Below, one piece after another: positions 11,288 through 22,375 of a stretch of DNA of 64,000 nt. Numbering within the stretch: the stretch's first letter is position 1; the number at the start of each line of letters is the position of its first letter. The notes beneath the pieces are model-generated. The model saw only the letters and a list, made by a program, of their open reading frames with translations. It was not told where the DNA came from and did not search any database. This DNA comes from Chrysemys picta bellii (taxonomy: Eukaryota; Chordata; Testudines; Emydidae). Location: positions 54,455,498 through 54,519,497 of the forward strand of contig NC_088791.1 of NCBI RefSeq assembly GCF_011386835.1. Reading direction: 5' to 3'. Position numbers and translations under genes: made by a program.

Positions 11288-12085
11288 TTCAGCGGAAATG
11301 GGGACTGTAGAGGGGTTTGGCCGGGGTTCGTCCCTCTCCGGGGTGGCGGGGAACCACACTGCCTTGCTGCTTCCTTCCAGTTGCTGATGGGGAATTAGCC
11401 TGGCCGTGGGAGTCTCTCGACGCAGCAGCAATAGAGGCAAACACAGACAGTTATTCACACCTGGCCAGTGGTCGGCGGGCAATAGTGAGTCAAGGCCTCA
11501 GGCGGGGGCTAGGCAAAGGCAGGTAATCAACAAGCCCAGGCTCTTGGCTCAGAGGGGCCTGGGAGAGGGGGAGACTGCCACCCACCAGTTGGGTGGCAGG
11601 AGCGACGCAGGCTCACCCACTCCACGGCGTCCCAGCCCGGGGCCCTAGTAGCGGCAGAAGACCTGTTGCTGAGTCAGTGGGGATCCTGGCCGCAACAAAC
11701 TGACATAGGCTCTGGCAGTGCTGCAGCCAGACTAGGGTTGGCTTCCCCGGGGCCACTTCTGAACTCCCCCTCTGGAGGAACGTGGGTCTGGATGATGCCC
11801 TCCGGGGGGGGTCAAGCACCATGGGGTCCTCTGGGTAACTAGCGAGGGACAGGCTGGGCAGCTCCTCTGGGGGGTCAAGCACCATGGGGTCCTCTGGGTA
11901 ACTGGTGAGGGGCAGGTTGGGCAGCTCCTCCGGGCTCTGGTCAGCATCAGGCGTCGGTAGGTCAGACCAGTCCTTGGGTCCACTGTAGGTCGCTGGGGTC
12001 TCCCAACCAGGAGATAGGCCTCTCCGGCGGCTGCCTCTTGAGTGAGCTTAGGGGCCGGGCTGTAGGTTTGGATTAGAAACCCTGA
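11288..12085. repeat. GC-rich interspersed repeat with internal 63-bp duplication
   Basis: An 800-bp GC-rich block is sharply bounded by AT-rich flanks. It resembles an unclassified turtle interspersed repeat that I recall, containing GTTCGTCCCTCTCCGGGGTG and CCAGCCCGGGGCCCTAGTAG. Two adjacent copies of a unit of about 63 bp with the core GTCAAGCACCATGGGGTCCT lie at about 11808-11870 and 11873-11935. Reading frames on both strands follow the base composition and look non-coding. The repeat class is unknown to me. Confidence 0.5.
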
Positions 12086-12150
12086 GCTGGAGAAAATTTG
12101 TTACATCCTGATGTTTGTTCTTTGATTCAGGGTAGATGAACACTCATTCA

Positions 12151-12375
12151 GGGGGTATGATTTCAACTCGTGTAGACATACCTGAACTAGCTTTAATCTG
12201 TCTAGCTTGAGTAATGGAGCAGTGAAGCCTTGGCAGCGTGGGCCATACAAGCCCTCCTTGAAGCCGGATAATTACTCGGTCAGCTAGCCCATGCTGACAC
12301 TGCATCACTAGAAAAGCTAGCTCAGGTATGTCCATACAAGCTGCAGTCACACCTCTTGATTACAATGTAGGTATA
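12151..12375. mobile_element. Foldback MITE with GTAGACATACCTGA arms
   Basis: The arm at 12169-12196 (GTGTAGACATACCTGAACTA) pairs with the arm at 12312-12340, whose complement begins CTTGTATGGACATACCTGAG. The GTAGACATACC core resembles the GTCTACAC core of the Harbinger termini at 19838 and 23682, so it may be a non-autonomous relative. That link is inference from a short word only. Confidence 0.5.
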
Positions 12376-13841
12376 GCTTCACATATAAAGTTCTCCATGA
12401 AAAAATGGGACATGACCTCTTTGTTGACCTCTGAAGCCCACTCGTGACAACCTAAAAGTCACCATTGAAAACTTTATTTTACTGCTGATCATTTTAGCAG
12501 AAATATCCAACTTAATGCACAAACCCATTGTATTGGATGTAGTAGAAGCTATAGCTGGCAAGAGTTAAGTCATCTAGTCCATCCTTCTGCCAATACCAAA
12601 TTTTCCTGACTGTGTAGCCTTTAAAGAACTAAATGCATTTTAAATTTTTCTTAGTGGTGTTTGTTATAATAGATTAGCTGAGGGCTTATGATATGAATGA
12701 TGGGATGTTATCAATAAATCATATTCTACATGTCAAGTCATATTTCTACCTTTCAGTATCCAGATGGATTGCATATTTTTCTTGTTAAACTTTCTAACCT
12801 TCTCAACAAAGATTTAGGAGTTATTCTCAATTAAGATTAACTGTGAGGAAAATTTAAAATCCATCTGCTTGTCAAAAGAAGGAAAGATGGAATCAGAAGT
12901 GTTTAGTAAACATCATTTATAACTTTTAGCTAAGGAATTTTGTAATGCATAAAGTAAAGGAACTGCCTTCCCGGTAAGAAAGTTGAAGGACGTATCATTA
13001 GTGCCAGTTGGTCACCTGCTCATAAGTTTAAAAAAGCCAAGGTTCCCTTGGACATCTCCAGATCATGAGCTGTCAGTTGCTGTGTAGGACATCCAGATCA
13101 CTTCAGTAGGAAAAAGGATTTCTGAGCAGCAACCAGACAGATATATATTTTATTATGAGAACTGATTGAGTTATCCTGAGGGCACTGCATCAGTTTGTAT
13201 TATAAGATGTCTTATTTGCATTCAATTAATTTTCAGCACCCCACTTTTCAGTGATCATGCCTGAACTCACACTACTCACTAGACACCTATAATCTACCAA
13301 TAGAAGTACCTTCAAGGCATAGTATCACTTTGCATTAAAAACAATTACTGCAATACTGCAATAATAATTCAGATTTGGTGCTTCCTACTCTACATGTGTT
13401 TGATTCCCATCTTATTCACTCTATACATATATATATATGTATACACGCAGAGATTATGTAGACATATATGGATGACATATATCTTGCTCCAGAATTCCAT
13501 ATCCATATAATACACACATTTCCAAATCTATTTTCAAACCATGAGAGCCTCTTTATTCATTTGTAAGTTTGAGGAACTGACTTTTGAAACTGTCAGAAAA
13601 CTGTTACCAAAACCCTGCTATTTAAAGGAGAGAGGGCCTGACTATGACTTTCTGACATTACTGTATATTAGGAGTAACTCCAATGAAGTCAGTCTGACTA
13701 CATTAACATAAAACCATTGCAAGTGCATGGGCAATAAACACCAGAAAATTACATTACTCATACAGAAATGGCTATCAAGACTGCTATTTCAGCCTTCTTA
13801 TTGATATAAAATTATTCTACTTAACTGCTAGGGGGCAAATT
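12376..13841. other. Unique AT-rich sequence, microsatellite near 13425
   Basis: No gene seen. ATCTAGTCCATCCTTCTGCC near 12572 resembles a scrap of CR1 3' tail. A TATACATATATATATATG microsatellite lies at about 13424-13441. Confidence 0.4.
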
Positions 13842-14306
13842 TGTCACATACACATGGGAGAAAGAAGAAGGACAAAATGCAGGGTCAGCTATAGGTAGTC
13901 AGGAAGTTCCTTCAAGAGGAAATGTAGCCAAACTCCAAACCTGGAGACAATGGACCTTTCTGTGCCTGCGTCCTGTAGATAGCTAACCGCTTAGTTTGCA
14001 AAATAAGCAAGGAGGAGGGGGCAAATAGATGAACAATAAGGGATCATAAGAGGGGCAGATACATGTAGCTTGCTAATTATGTGTGGTAATGATAGCAAAT
14101 TTTGGCCAATCATAGAGTGATAGATTATCATAAGCAACTGCATATAATGCTTTGGTGTAAGTGTTTTCTTTGTTCTTGCTGACTTATGAGCTCGAACCCA
14201 ATTGCAATTGAAATAAACGAATCGCCCTTCCCGGGGCTCCTTGCTTGGCTAGCTGTGTCCATCTCTCCTTATTCCTCAGCTGGAACGGACAGAAATTTCT
14301 ATGACA
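13842..14306 (+). mobile_element. Probable solo LTR, endogenous-retrovirus-like
   Basis: The 465-bp segment begins TGTCAC and ends ATGACA, giving TGTCA/TGACA inverted ends. In LTR order it has CCAATCATAG (14107), a TATA-like GCATATAATGC (about 14139), and AATAAA (14211) followed by a GC-richer U5-like stretch with CTTCCCGGGGCTCC. No matching target duplication is visible, and no internal proviral sequence is adjacent. I call it a solo LTR by layout only. Confidence 0.45.
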
Positions 14307-15525
14307 TTATGAATTCAGATGAGTTGTTTAGTTACTAGGGAAGACCAGATAACAGAAGCTCCTAACAAAGGCTGGAGGTCTTTTGCATCAGATTTAAAAC
14401 CAGTCAAGTCTTAGATTTTTTTATGCTTGGAGTGAGGATTTCCTAATCTATTAATCTACTCAAAATATGCCCTACCCTCTGCACACAAAAAAAAAAATCA
14501 CAGAAACATAAGTAGCAAAAACCATCACATTGGCATTTGTGGGGACAGGATTTCACACAGGGTTTCTCAAGGATTCTTCTCTTGGAAAGAAACCCCCCCT
14601 GAAAATGTGTTTTAAGAAAATTGCAACTCCCTCTGTTGGGCAATGTGCCCAAGAACCTAACTGCTGCTGTGTACCCAGACTAACACTGTAAATTCTCATG
14701 CTACCATTATAAACTCAGTTTAAAGAATATCTGCATATTTAGTTCACTGGCCTTTATTAATAAAGTTAAACTCAGATAGCAACTATTGATATATGAGAAA
14801 TTACATGCAAAACTGTGTTTAAAAGAGTGGTATTTAGGTTGCAAAGCCAATATTTGAGAGTTCAGATATGTCCAATTTATGGTTGCCCACACAACCTTAA
14901 GTTTGCCCCCTTGTGCATCCATTCTGTGCACTGAATGAGGCAGGGATCTTGTAGAAAAAACAGACTGCCGCCACTACTTGAGCTAGAGAACTAACAGCAT
15001 TAGTTGGCTGCAGGACAAGACTATGGTGATTTTTATCTCTGCAAAAACCAAATAAAATTTCATAGGTCAAAGAGAAGGCTCTTTTGTAGTCTTGAGAGTC
15101 TTCTCACAGCAGAATATCAAAAGCTTCAATATCTCAAAGAAAAGAGTATAAGAATCATTTAGTGTGGGAAGTGTTAGGCTGCCTAAATATAGGGGTTGTT
15201 ACCAGCTTTCCTTTAATAAAATGAGTTTTAGTGATCCTTGTTAATTTTGCCTGTTCTACAAGGAATGTACTGGCTAAAATAGCTTCCAAATATCTGAATT
15301 TAAAAAGGAAATAAGCTATGAGCTTGGAGTACAAATCCCCTAAAGGATGTGAACTGATATTAGCAGATGTAAAACTCAATTAGCCTGTACACCAATCATT
15401 TACTACTTAATATGGCAGCAATCTAAAGCAAATTTATGTGTGAAATTTAGAGTGAAATTTGTGTCTTTGAGATGTGGCATTAAATAACTTTTTAGTTGCA
15501 TCTGGGACCTTCATTATTCTGCTCA
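14307..15525. other. Unique AT-rich sequence, no gene seen
   Basis: No supported gene, RNA or repeat. Confidence 0.5.
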
Positions 15526-15534
15526 ACTTAACAT

Positions 15535-16190
15535 AGGGTTACCATTCGTCTGGATTCCCCCGGACATGTCCGGATTTTTTAACTAAAAATAGCGTCCGGG
15601 GGGAATTTGTTAATGTCCGGACTTCCCTCCCTCCCCCCCATGCAGAGCTCGCACGGCTAACAGGACAGCCGGATGGTGCTACTTACATGGGGCTCCGACA
15701 GCGAGAGAGAGTCCCTCCTCCACTTCCCCCTCCCCCCCAGCAGCATAGCTCCCTCCCTCCCTCCCTGCATTCGCCTCCGGCAGGCTGGAGCTCCTCCCCC
15801 GCTGCTGCCCAGCATGCCGGGAGAACGGCTCAGACTCAGCAAGCTCCCAGAGAGCCCTTAGGCGAACCGAAGGCCAACAACAAGGGAGCCAGGGGGCAGG
15901 AGAAGGGGCAGGGAGGTTCTGGAGGGGGCAGTCAAGGGGGGGGGTCGGGAGTTCGGGGGGGGGGGCTTTCTGGGAGGTGTGGGTAAGGTTTTGGGCAGTC
16001 AGGGTACAGGTAGGGGGTAGGGTCCTGGGGGGCAGTTTGGGGGGGGTCTTAGGAGGGGGCAGTCAGGGGACAAAGAGCGGGGGGGGGAGGGTTGGGGGTT
16101 CTGAGGGGGCGGGAAGTAGGTGGGGCAGGGGCGGGGCTAGGGCGGGGCTCCTCCCGTCCTCTTTTTTGCTTGCTGAAATATGGTAACCCT
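15535..16190 (+). mobile_element. hAT-like element, AGGGTTACCA termini
   Basis: The termini AGGGTTACCA and TGGTAACCCT are perfect 10-bp inverted repeats. A 9-bp direct repeat ACTTAACAT flanks the element (15526-15534 and 16191-16199). Next to the left end is a small palindromic block of CCGGACATGTCCGGA type. The interior is C-rich then G-rich low complexity with no supported gene. The same termini occur at 17563, 47854 and 48365. The longer frames inside are composition artefacts. Confidence 0.75.
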
Positions 16191-16199
16191 ACTTAACAT

Positions 16200-17099
16200 G
16201 AGACTGAATCAAATCAAATTATAAAGTGTATTGAAATCATCCCACTAAGCATTCCCACTAAGCATAATAAAGTACCTCTACTCAACCCCCGCCCCCAACA
16301 AAAGAATTGCAGCTTCAATCTTTGTGACAATTAGGGTTACTACACTCAAACTTTAAAAGAACTTAGTGTTCAGAAAGCACTTGGGGCAGTCTATATTAGG
16401 TGTAATTTCAGGGGCAAATGGGAGAGTGGCTTAAATAACTTTTCTACTTCTTTTTATTGCTCATAAAATGGCTTTTAAATGGCATGTCTTTGATTCCATA
16501 CTTCATTACATTTCTGTATAGGCTCTCTTGCCTGTGTGCTAGTGGAATTATAGAAGTGCTCTTGCTTACTGTTTGTGCACTTACAATAATCGCTCTCTTG
16601 TTGCTTATGGTATTTGGTATTTTCCAAATGGCTCATGAGAATACTTTAAAAGTCCAGGAAAAAGATGTGAGAAGAGCCCTTATCTGTTTAGAATTTGATT
16701 GAAATGATTCTTGTGCCCTGTAATTTTTTCTTGGTTAACTATCACTTCTTCTTTAATAGCCTTTCATTTGCTTATGGCAAATGCGATAAGGGCAAGTTTG
16801 AATTTTCTCACTCTTATGTTATCAGACTGTACCAAGAAACTAAACTACAAATCAACACTCTACAGTTTTTCAAGAGTTTTGTTGTGAAAAAGTTATGGGA
16901 AAGGCCATATGTGCATGCATATTAAAACAGATGCTTAAAAGGATGAGGTGAAAAAGTGCACAAAGGGTTTAAAGAGGATTCTCATGAAAAGGAAGTAAAT
17001 TATCATGAACAGCTTTGACAAAAGCTAATGGAAAATCCCAGAAGTCCGTGCTATTGTGACTCATAGCCTAAGTTTGAACACATCATATCCCTTTGTACC
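16200..17099. other. Unique AT-rich sequence, one hydrophobic chance frame
   Basis: No supported gene. A plus-strand frame at 16457-16702 contains a run of hydrophobic residues (LLTVCALTIIALLLLMVFGI). It has no splice context, no homology I recognise and no neighbouring coding sequence. Confidence 0.45.
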
Positions 17100-17222
17100 T
17101 AGGGTGACCACACAGCAAGTGTGAAAAATCGGGATGGGGGTGGGGGGTAATAGGAGCCTATACAAGAAAAAGACCCAAATATCGGGACTGTCCCTATAAA
17201 ATCGGGACATCTGGTCACCCTA
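17100..17222. mobile_element. 123-bp hAT MITE (TAGGGTGACCA ends)
   Basis: Termini TAGGGTGACCA and TGGTCACCCTA are flanked by the exact 8-bp duplication TTTGTACC (17092-17099 and 17223-17230). The body is palindromic, with AAAATCGGGA near both ends. A second, more diverged copy lies at 40510-40623. It is non-coding. Confidence 0.85.
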
Positions 17223-17230
17223 TTTGTACC

Positions 17231-17562
17231 ATTTCAATTTCCAGATTCAGAAGAAGTCAGTTTTTTTAGTATTCTGTGGAAACCTATTGTAGATCTTGAT
17301 TTGGACTTTGATATTTTCAGATAGATGCAGTCTAGTTCACTGGATAGTGTGGAAAAATCCAGCCACTGTGTCTGCATATGCAAAGAAAGCATCAGCTTTT
17401 TATGAGTTATACAAGTGCATATTTTGTATCCTAAGGCAGAAGCAAACTCAAAATAGATAATAGATATCTATTCCTGAATGATACAAAAAATTGTTGATCA
17501 CCATTTATAACGATTTGGGGAAGCTATGTACAGCTTATGAATTCTGGTTGGTTTTAGTAAAT
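17231..17562. other. Unique sequence, no gene seen
   Basis: A short AT-rich spacer between two hAT-like elements, with no signal found. Confidence 0.5.
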
Positions 17563-18700
17563 TAGGGTTACCATATTTCCACGATCAAAAAAAGAGGACA
17601 CTGGGGGGGAGCCCCGCCCCTGCCCTGCCCCCATCCACTCCCTCCCACTTCCCACCCCCTGACTGCCCCCCTCAGAACTCCCAACCCCCCCGCTTCTTGT
17701 CCCCTGACTGCCCCCTACTGAGAACCCCCACCCTAACTGCCCCCCAGGACCCTACCTGTCCCCTGACTGCCCCGTCGATGGGTGGCAGGTTTGTAGAAAA
17801 TTTGGTGGTGCCCAGAACCCGCCCCCTCCACCTGCCTAAGGCTCTGGGAGGGGGGTTGGGTGGGGGAAGTAGGTCTGGAGTGCAGGTCCTGGGCTGGGGA
17901 TTAGGGTGCAGGAGGGGTGCAGGGTACAGGCTCTGGGATAGAGTTTGGGTGCTGGGTGCAGGCTCCGGGCTGGGGCAGGGGGTGGGGGTGCAGGAGGGGA
18001 TGTGGGGTGCAGGCTCTGGAATGGAGTTTGGGGGTGGGAGGCGGTGCAAAGGGAGGGGGTGTAGGCTTTGGGAGGGAGTTTGAGGGCAGGAGAGGGTGTG
18101 TGGGAAGGGGAAGGGGTTGGGAGGGAGTTTGGGGATGGGGGTGCAGGGGTGAGGGCTGTGGGTCTGAGGATGAAGGTTCATGATGCAGGAGGGGGCTCAG
18201 GGCTGGGGCAGAGGATTAGGGTGTGGGGGGATGAGGGTTGGGGCTGAGGATGAGGGGTTCATGATGCAGGAGGAGGCTCAGGGCTGGGGCAGAGGATTAG
18301 GGTGCATGGGGCTGGGGGATGGGGATGAGGGGTTTGGGGCGTTGGAGAGGCTCAGGGCTAGGGTGGAAGGGCGGTGTAAGAGCAGCCTGCCTTGCCATTA
18401 ATGGTTGGGGGGCACTAGGACCCTGGGGCAGCAGACAGCAGTTGCTGCTGGGAGCAGGGTAGGAATGTGCTACTCCAGCAGCACAGGCATGGGAGAGGGG
18501 CGCTCTGCTTTCTTTCAGGCAGGGACGGGGGCGGACCTGCGGGGGGGACGACACGTGGAGGTGGGGGTGGCAGGTGGAGGCCAGGGCCCACTCCAGGCAG
18601 GGCCGGGGGAGAGACCCAGCTCCAAATATAGCTGGAGCAGGGCTCCTGGCCCTGGATATTGCTGGAGCTCGGGCACCACAAAAGAATATAACCCTTTGCA
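17563..18700 (-). mobile_element. hAT-like element with G-rich minisatellite interior, partial
   Basis: The left edge TAGGGTTACCATATTTCC followed by AAAAAAAGAGGACAC is the right-end type of the family at 15535, so the element is in reverse orientation. From about 17840 to 18370 lies a degenerate minisatellite built of GGGGTGCAGG, GGGAGGGAGTTTGG and GGCTCAGGGCTGGGGC words. Two near-identical blocks with GAGGGGTTCATGATGCAGGA-type sequence lie at about 18170 and 18250. The opposite terminus is not visible, so the 18700 edge is approximate. Long frames on both strands here are low complexity. Confidence 0.5.
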
Positions 18701-18954
18701 AAGCCTGTTCTTTGAGTGCTTGCTCGTGTGTCGGTATATTAGGCGCTGCTAGCCCTATGTCCTCTCAGTTCCTTCTTACCGCCTGTGATGGTTAGTCAGA
18801 GCACCTTTCCCTTGCCTCACAAGGGCTAGCTGTTCTTCTACTTCAGTCTTCGAGCCTTAAGGCCTTGTAGTTTGTTTACAGTAGTTAGTTAATAAGTAGT
18901 TAAATAGTGTAGTTAAAGATATGGTCCCAGTGGGGACTTTGCCCCAGGCAGAGC

Positions 18955-19180
18955 ATGCCCGGGTCTCTGGGCTTTAAGCCATGCTCTGACTGCAACAGGC
19001 CTATGCCTGTTAGTGACCCCCATAGCAGCTGCCTCAAATGTTTGGGGGAATCACACGGGAAGGAGAAGTGTCGCATCTGTAAGAACTTTCGTTCCAGAAC
19101 TCGAGCGAGATGTCTGTTTGAGTGCCCTCCTCATGGAGGCAGCTTTCCGCCTGGTGTCTGAGCCTTCCTGGCCTTGGTCT
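18955..19180 (+). pseudogene. DIRS gag-like fragment, N-terminal
   Basis: The frame from the ATG at 18955 encodes a cysteine-rich protein with CSDC, then DPHSSCLKCLGESH, then KCRICKNF. The C-x2-C pairs together with the CLGxxH word are what I recognise from the gag-like ORF of DIRS elements. The frame breaks after about 60 codons. The continuation toward CR1 at 19495 is shifted into another frame, where LMEAAFRL-like residues appear. The preceding leader holds TTAGTTAATAAGTAG-type repeats typical of an untranslated 5' region. Function in the live element: particle protein. This copy is broken. Confidence 0.65.
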
Positions 19181-19837
19181 TGGTGCGCAGCGCACCCCTG
19201 GCACCACGGTCTGCCTGGCACCACTCCCAATCACCGGTGCCTAAGAAGAGGTTGAAGAAGTTACTCCCCAGCACCTAGCAAGAAGGGCAAAGGACCCAAT
19301 TTTGGCCGACAGCCCACACCGGAGCCACATAGGGATGCCTCCCAAAACGGGGACCTCTAGCCCCCCCGCGGGATCTGCCACTGACTCCAGGGAGCAGTAG
19401 GGGACCCAGACTCGTGGCAGTACTGACGCCTTTCGAGGCTCTCCCGGCGCTCAGAGAGCAGAGGCCTCTACCAGCGCTGCCGGCAATGCATGTGTCGCAG
19501 GTCACAGCAAAGTCTCCTGGCGTTAGAAAAGGTTCAGAGAAGGGCAACTAAAATGATTAGGGGTTTGGAACGGGTCCCCTATGAGGAGAGATTAAAGAGG
19601 CTAGGACTTTTCAGCTTGGAAAAGAGGAGACTAAGGTGGGATATGATAGAGGTATATAAAATCATGAGTGGTGTGGAGAAAATGAATAAGGAAAAGTTGT
19701 TGACTTGTTCCCATAATATAAGAACTAGGGGCCACCAAATTAAATTAATGCGTAGCAGGTTTAAAAAAAAAAAGGAAGCTCTTCTTCACACAGCGCACAG
19801 TCAACCTGTGGAACACATTGCCTGAGGCTGGTACTAT

Positions 19838-19900
19838 GGGTATGTCTACACTATGGGATTAATCCAAATGTACAGAATTCGACTTTATACAATCTGTTTC
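19838..19900 (+). repeat. Harbinger copy 1 left terminal inverted repeat region
   Basis: GGGTATGTCTACACTATG pairs with the right terminus at 23665-23682. Subterminal AATTCGAC and AAATTCGAATG words also recur near the right end (AATTCGAATT at 23651-23660), as expected for transposase binding sites. Confidence 0.85.
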
Positions 19901-20201
19901 CAAAATTCGAATGTATGCGGACACACTAAGCACATTAATTCGGTGGTGTGCGTCCATGTACCGGGGCTGGCGTCGATTTCCGGAGTGTTGCACTGTGGGT
20001 AGTTATCCCATAGCTATCCCATAGTTCCCGCAGTCTCCCCCCGCCCATTGGAATTCTGGGTTGAGATCCCAGTGCCTGATGGGGCAAAAAACATTGTCGC
20101 AGGTGGTTCTGGGTACAGCCTCACCCCTCCCTCCATGAAAGCAAAGGCAGACAACCGTTTCGTGCCTGGGTGAACACTGCAGACGCCATACCACGGCAAG
20201 C

Positions 20202-21385
20202 ATGGAACCCGCTCAGCTCAAGACAGCAGTCATGAACATTGTAAACACCTCGCGCATTCTCGTGCAGTTTATGCTGAACCAGGACCAGAAAAACGAGGCG
20301 AGGAGTAGGCGGCGACTGCGGGCCCCGGTGCTTTGGAGATCATGTTGTTAATGGGGCAGGTTCTATCCATGGAACGCCGATTCTGGGCCCGGGAAACAAG
20401 CACAGACTGGTGGGACCGCATAGTGTTGCAGGTGTGGGACGATTCCCAGTGGCTGCGAAACTTTCGCATGCGTAAGGGCACTTTCATGGAACTTTGTGAC
20501 TTGCTGTCCCCTGCCCTGAAGCACCAGAATACCAAGATGAGAGCAGCCCTCACAGTTGAGAAGCGAATGGCGATAGCCCTGTGGAAGCTTGCAACACCAG
20601 ACAGCTACCGGTCAGTCGGGCATCAATTTGGAGTGGGCAAATCTACTGTGGGGGCTGCTGTGATGCAAGTAGCCAAAGCAATCACTGAGCTGCTGCTACG
20701 AAAGGTAGTGACTCTGGGAAATGTGCAGGTCATAGTGGATGGCTTTACTGCAATGGGATTCCCTAACTGTGGTGGAGCAATAGATGGAACCCATATCCCT
20801 ACCTTGGCACTGGAGCACCAGGGTACCCAGTGCATAAACCACAAGGGGTACTTTTCAATGATGCTGCAAGCACTGGTGGATCACAAGGGACGTTTCACCA
20901 ACATCAACGTGGACTGGCCGGGAAGGGTTCATGATGCTCGCGTCTTCAGGAACACTACTCTGTTTAAACGGCTGCAGCAAGGGGCTTACTTCCCGGACCA
21001 GAAAATAACTGGGGATGTTGAAATTCCAATAGTTATTCTTGGGGACCCAGCCTACCCCTTAATGCCATGGCTCGTGAAGCCATACACAGGCAGCCTGGAC
21101 AGGAGTCAGGACCTGTTCAACTACAGGCTGAGCAAGTGCAGAATGGTGGTAGAATGTGCATTTGGACGTTTAAAAGGTCGCTGGTGATCGTTACTGACTC
21201 GGTCAGACCTCAGCCAAACCAATATCCCCATTGTTATTGCTGCTTGCTGTGTGCTCCACAATTTCTGTGAAAGTAAAGGGGAGACCTTTATGGTGGGGTG
21301 GGAGGCTGAGGCAAATCGCCTGGCTGCTGATTACTCGCAGCCAGACACCCGGGCGATTAGAAGAGCACACCAGGAAGCGCTGTGA
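20202..21385 (+). pseudogene. Harbinger DDE transposase, copy 1 (one frameshift, one stop)
   Basis: This would cut the element at its TIRs and reinsert it. The likely start is the ATG at 20202 (MEPAQLKTAVMNIVNTSR). A frameshift before 20333 moves into the main frame, which is open to a TGA at 21185-21187. Translation past that single stop continues in frame for 65 codons to TGA at 21383, matching the family's C-terminal end (VLHNFCESKG). Counting from the ATG at 20333, a helix-turn-helix-like segment lies at about residues 87-119 (SYRSVGHQFGVGKSTVG). The DDE fold shows AIDGTH (D151), HDARVF (D201), LGDPAYPL (D238) and VECAFGRLK (E274), with 35 residues between D238 and E274. The D-E pair and the HTH are intact, so decay is recent or light. 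Host HARBI1 is the domesticated relative of this family. Confidence 0.85.
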
Positions 21386-21577
21386 ATCAGAGAAGCTTTG
21401 AAAACCAGTTTCATGACTGGCCAGGCTACAGTCTGAAATTTCTGTTTGTTTCTCTTTGATGAAAACCCGCCCCCTTTATTGACTCATTCTCTGTAAGGAA
21501 CCCACCCTCCCCCTTCGATCACAGCTTGCTTTCAAGGGAAATAAAGTTACTATCATTTAAAAATCATTTATTCGTTA

Positions 21578-22143
21578 TTAATTGATTATAAAAAGAGGGA
21601 GAGAACCCGGATGGGGTTTGGGAGGAGGATCAGCGGGAAGGAAAAGGCCACTAAAAAAAGATTTAAAAAAATGACAGCCTTTTGCTTGGGCTGCCCACTG
21701 GGGTGGAATGGGAGGGTGCACGGAGCACGTTCTTACACATCTGGGTGAGGAGGCTATGGAACATGGGGAGGAGGGAGGGGGGTTATACAGGTGCTGTAGT
21801 GCCTGTCTGTGATCATGCTGCCGTTCCTGAAGCTCCACCAGACGCCGGAGTCTGTTTGCTCACGCAGCAGCCCCAGCATTGCATCCTGCCTCCTCTGATC
21901 TTCCTGCCATCACCTCTCATCTCGAGCGTCTCTCCTCTCCGCATGTTGGTCCCTCCTGTCCTCACATTCACTGGCATCTTTCCTATCTTTCCTAAACCGT
22001 GTCCTTCCACTCATTCAGATGAGCTCTTTCACTGCGGGTGGATTCCATGATTTCCGCGAACATCTCATCTCGCGTCCTCTTTTTCCGACGCCTTATCTGA
22101 GATAGCCTTCGGGACGGAGGAAGGAGGCTTGAAAAATTTGCAG
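21578..22143 (-). pseudogene. Harbinger Myb-like protein, exon 2, copy 1, broken
   Basis: The minus-strand acceptor is preceded by a pyrimidine tract (TTTTTTCCCTCCCTCCAG). Exon 2 begins at about 22143 and joins exon 1 in phase. It encodes a basic stretch IRRRKKRTRDEMFAEIM, then a charged coiled-coil-like region. A TAG at about 21994-21992 and later frameshifts break the frame. The end reappears at 21838-21578 as ELQERQHDHRQALQHL followed by a Pro/Ser-rich tail. Copy 2's exon 2 preserves the same order in one frame with only two stops. Confidence 0.7.
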
Positions 22144-22375
22144 CTGCTGGAGGGAGGGAAAAAAGGAGAGAATTTTTTAAAAAGATACATTTTACAGAAC
22201 AATGCTTATACTCTTTCACGGTGAACAACACTATTCACATTACATAGCACATGTGATTTCTGTGCAAGGTCGCATTTTGCCTCTTAATATTGAGTGCCTG
22301 TGGCTTTGCTGCTAGAGATCACAGACGCAGATCTCTGTCCCCTTAATTAAATTCTGGTATTTCAACCAGGTTACC

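Noticed and set aside
16457..16702. Hydrophobic 81-codon frame that looks like a membrane segment
   Set aside because: It is AT-rich and isolated, has no splice signals that fit an exon, and no homology I recognise. Such frames arise by chance from T-rich DNA.
17672..18183. Proline-rich 169-codon frame and its glycine-rich opposite
   Set aside because: These are translations of a G-rich minisatellite with no non-repetitive content.
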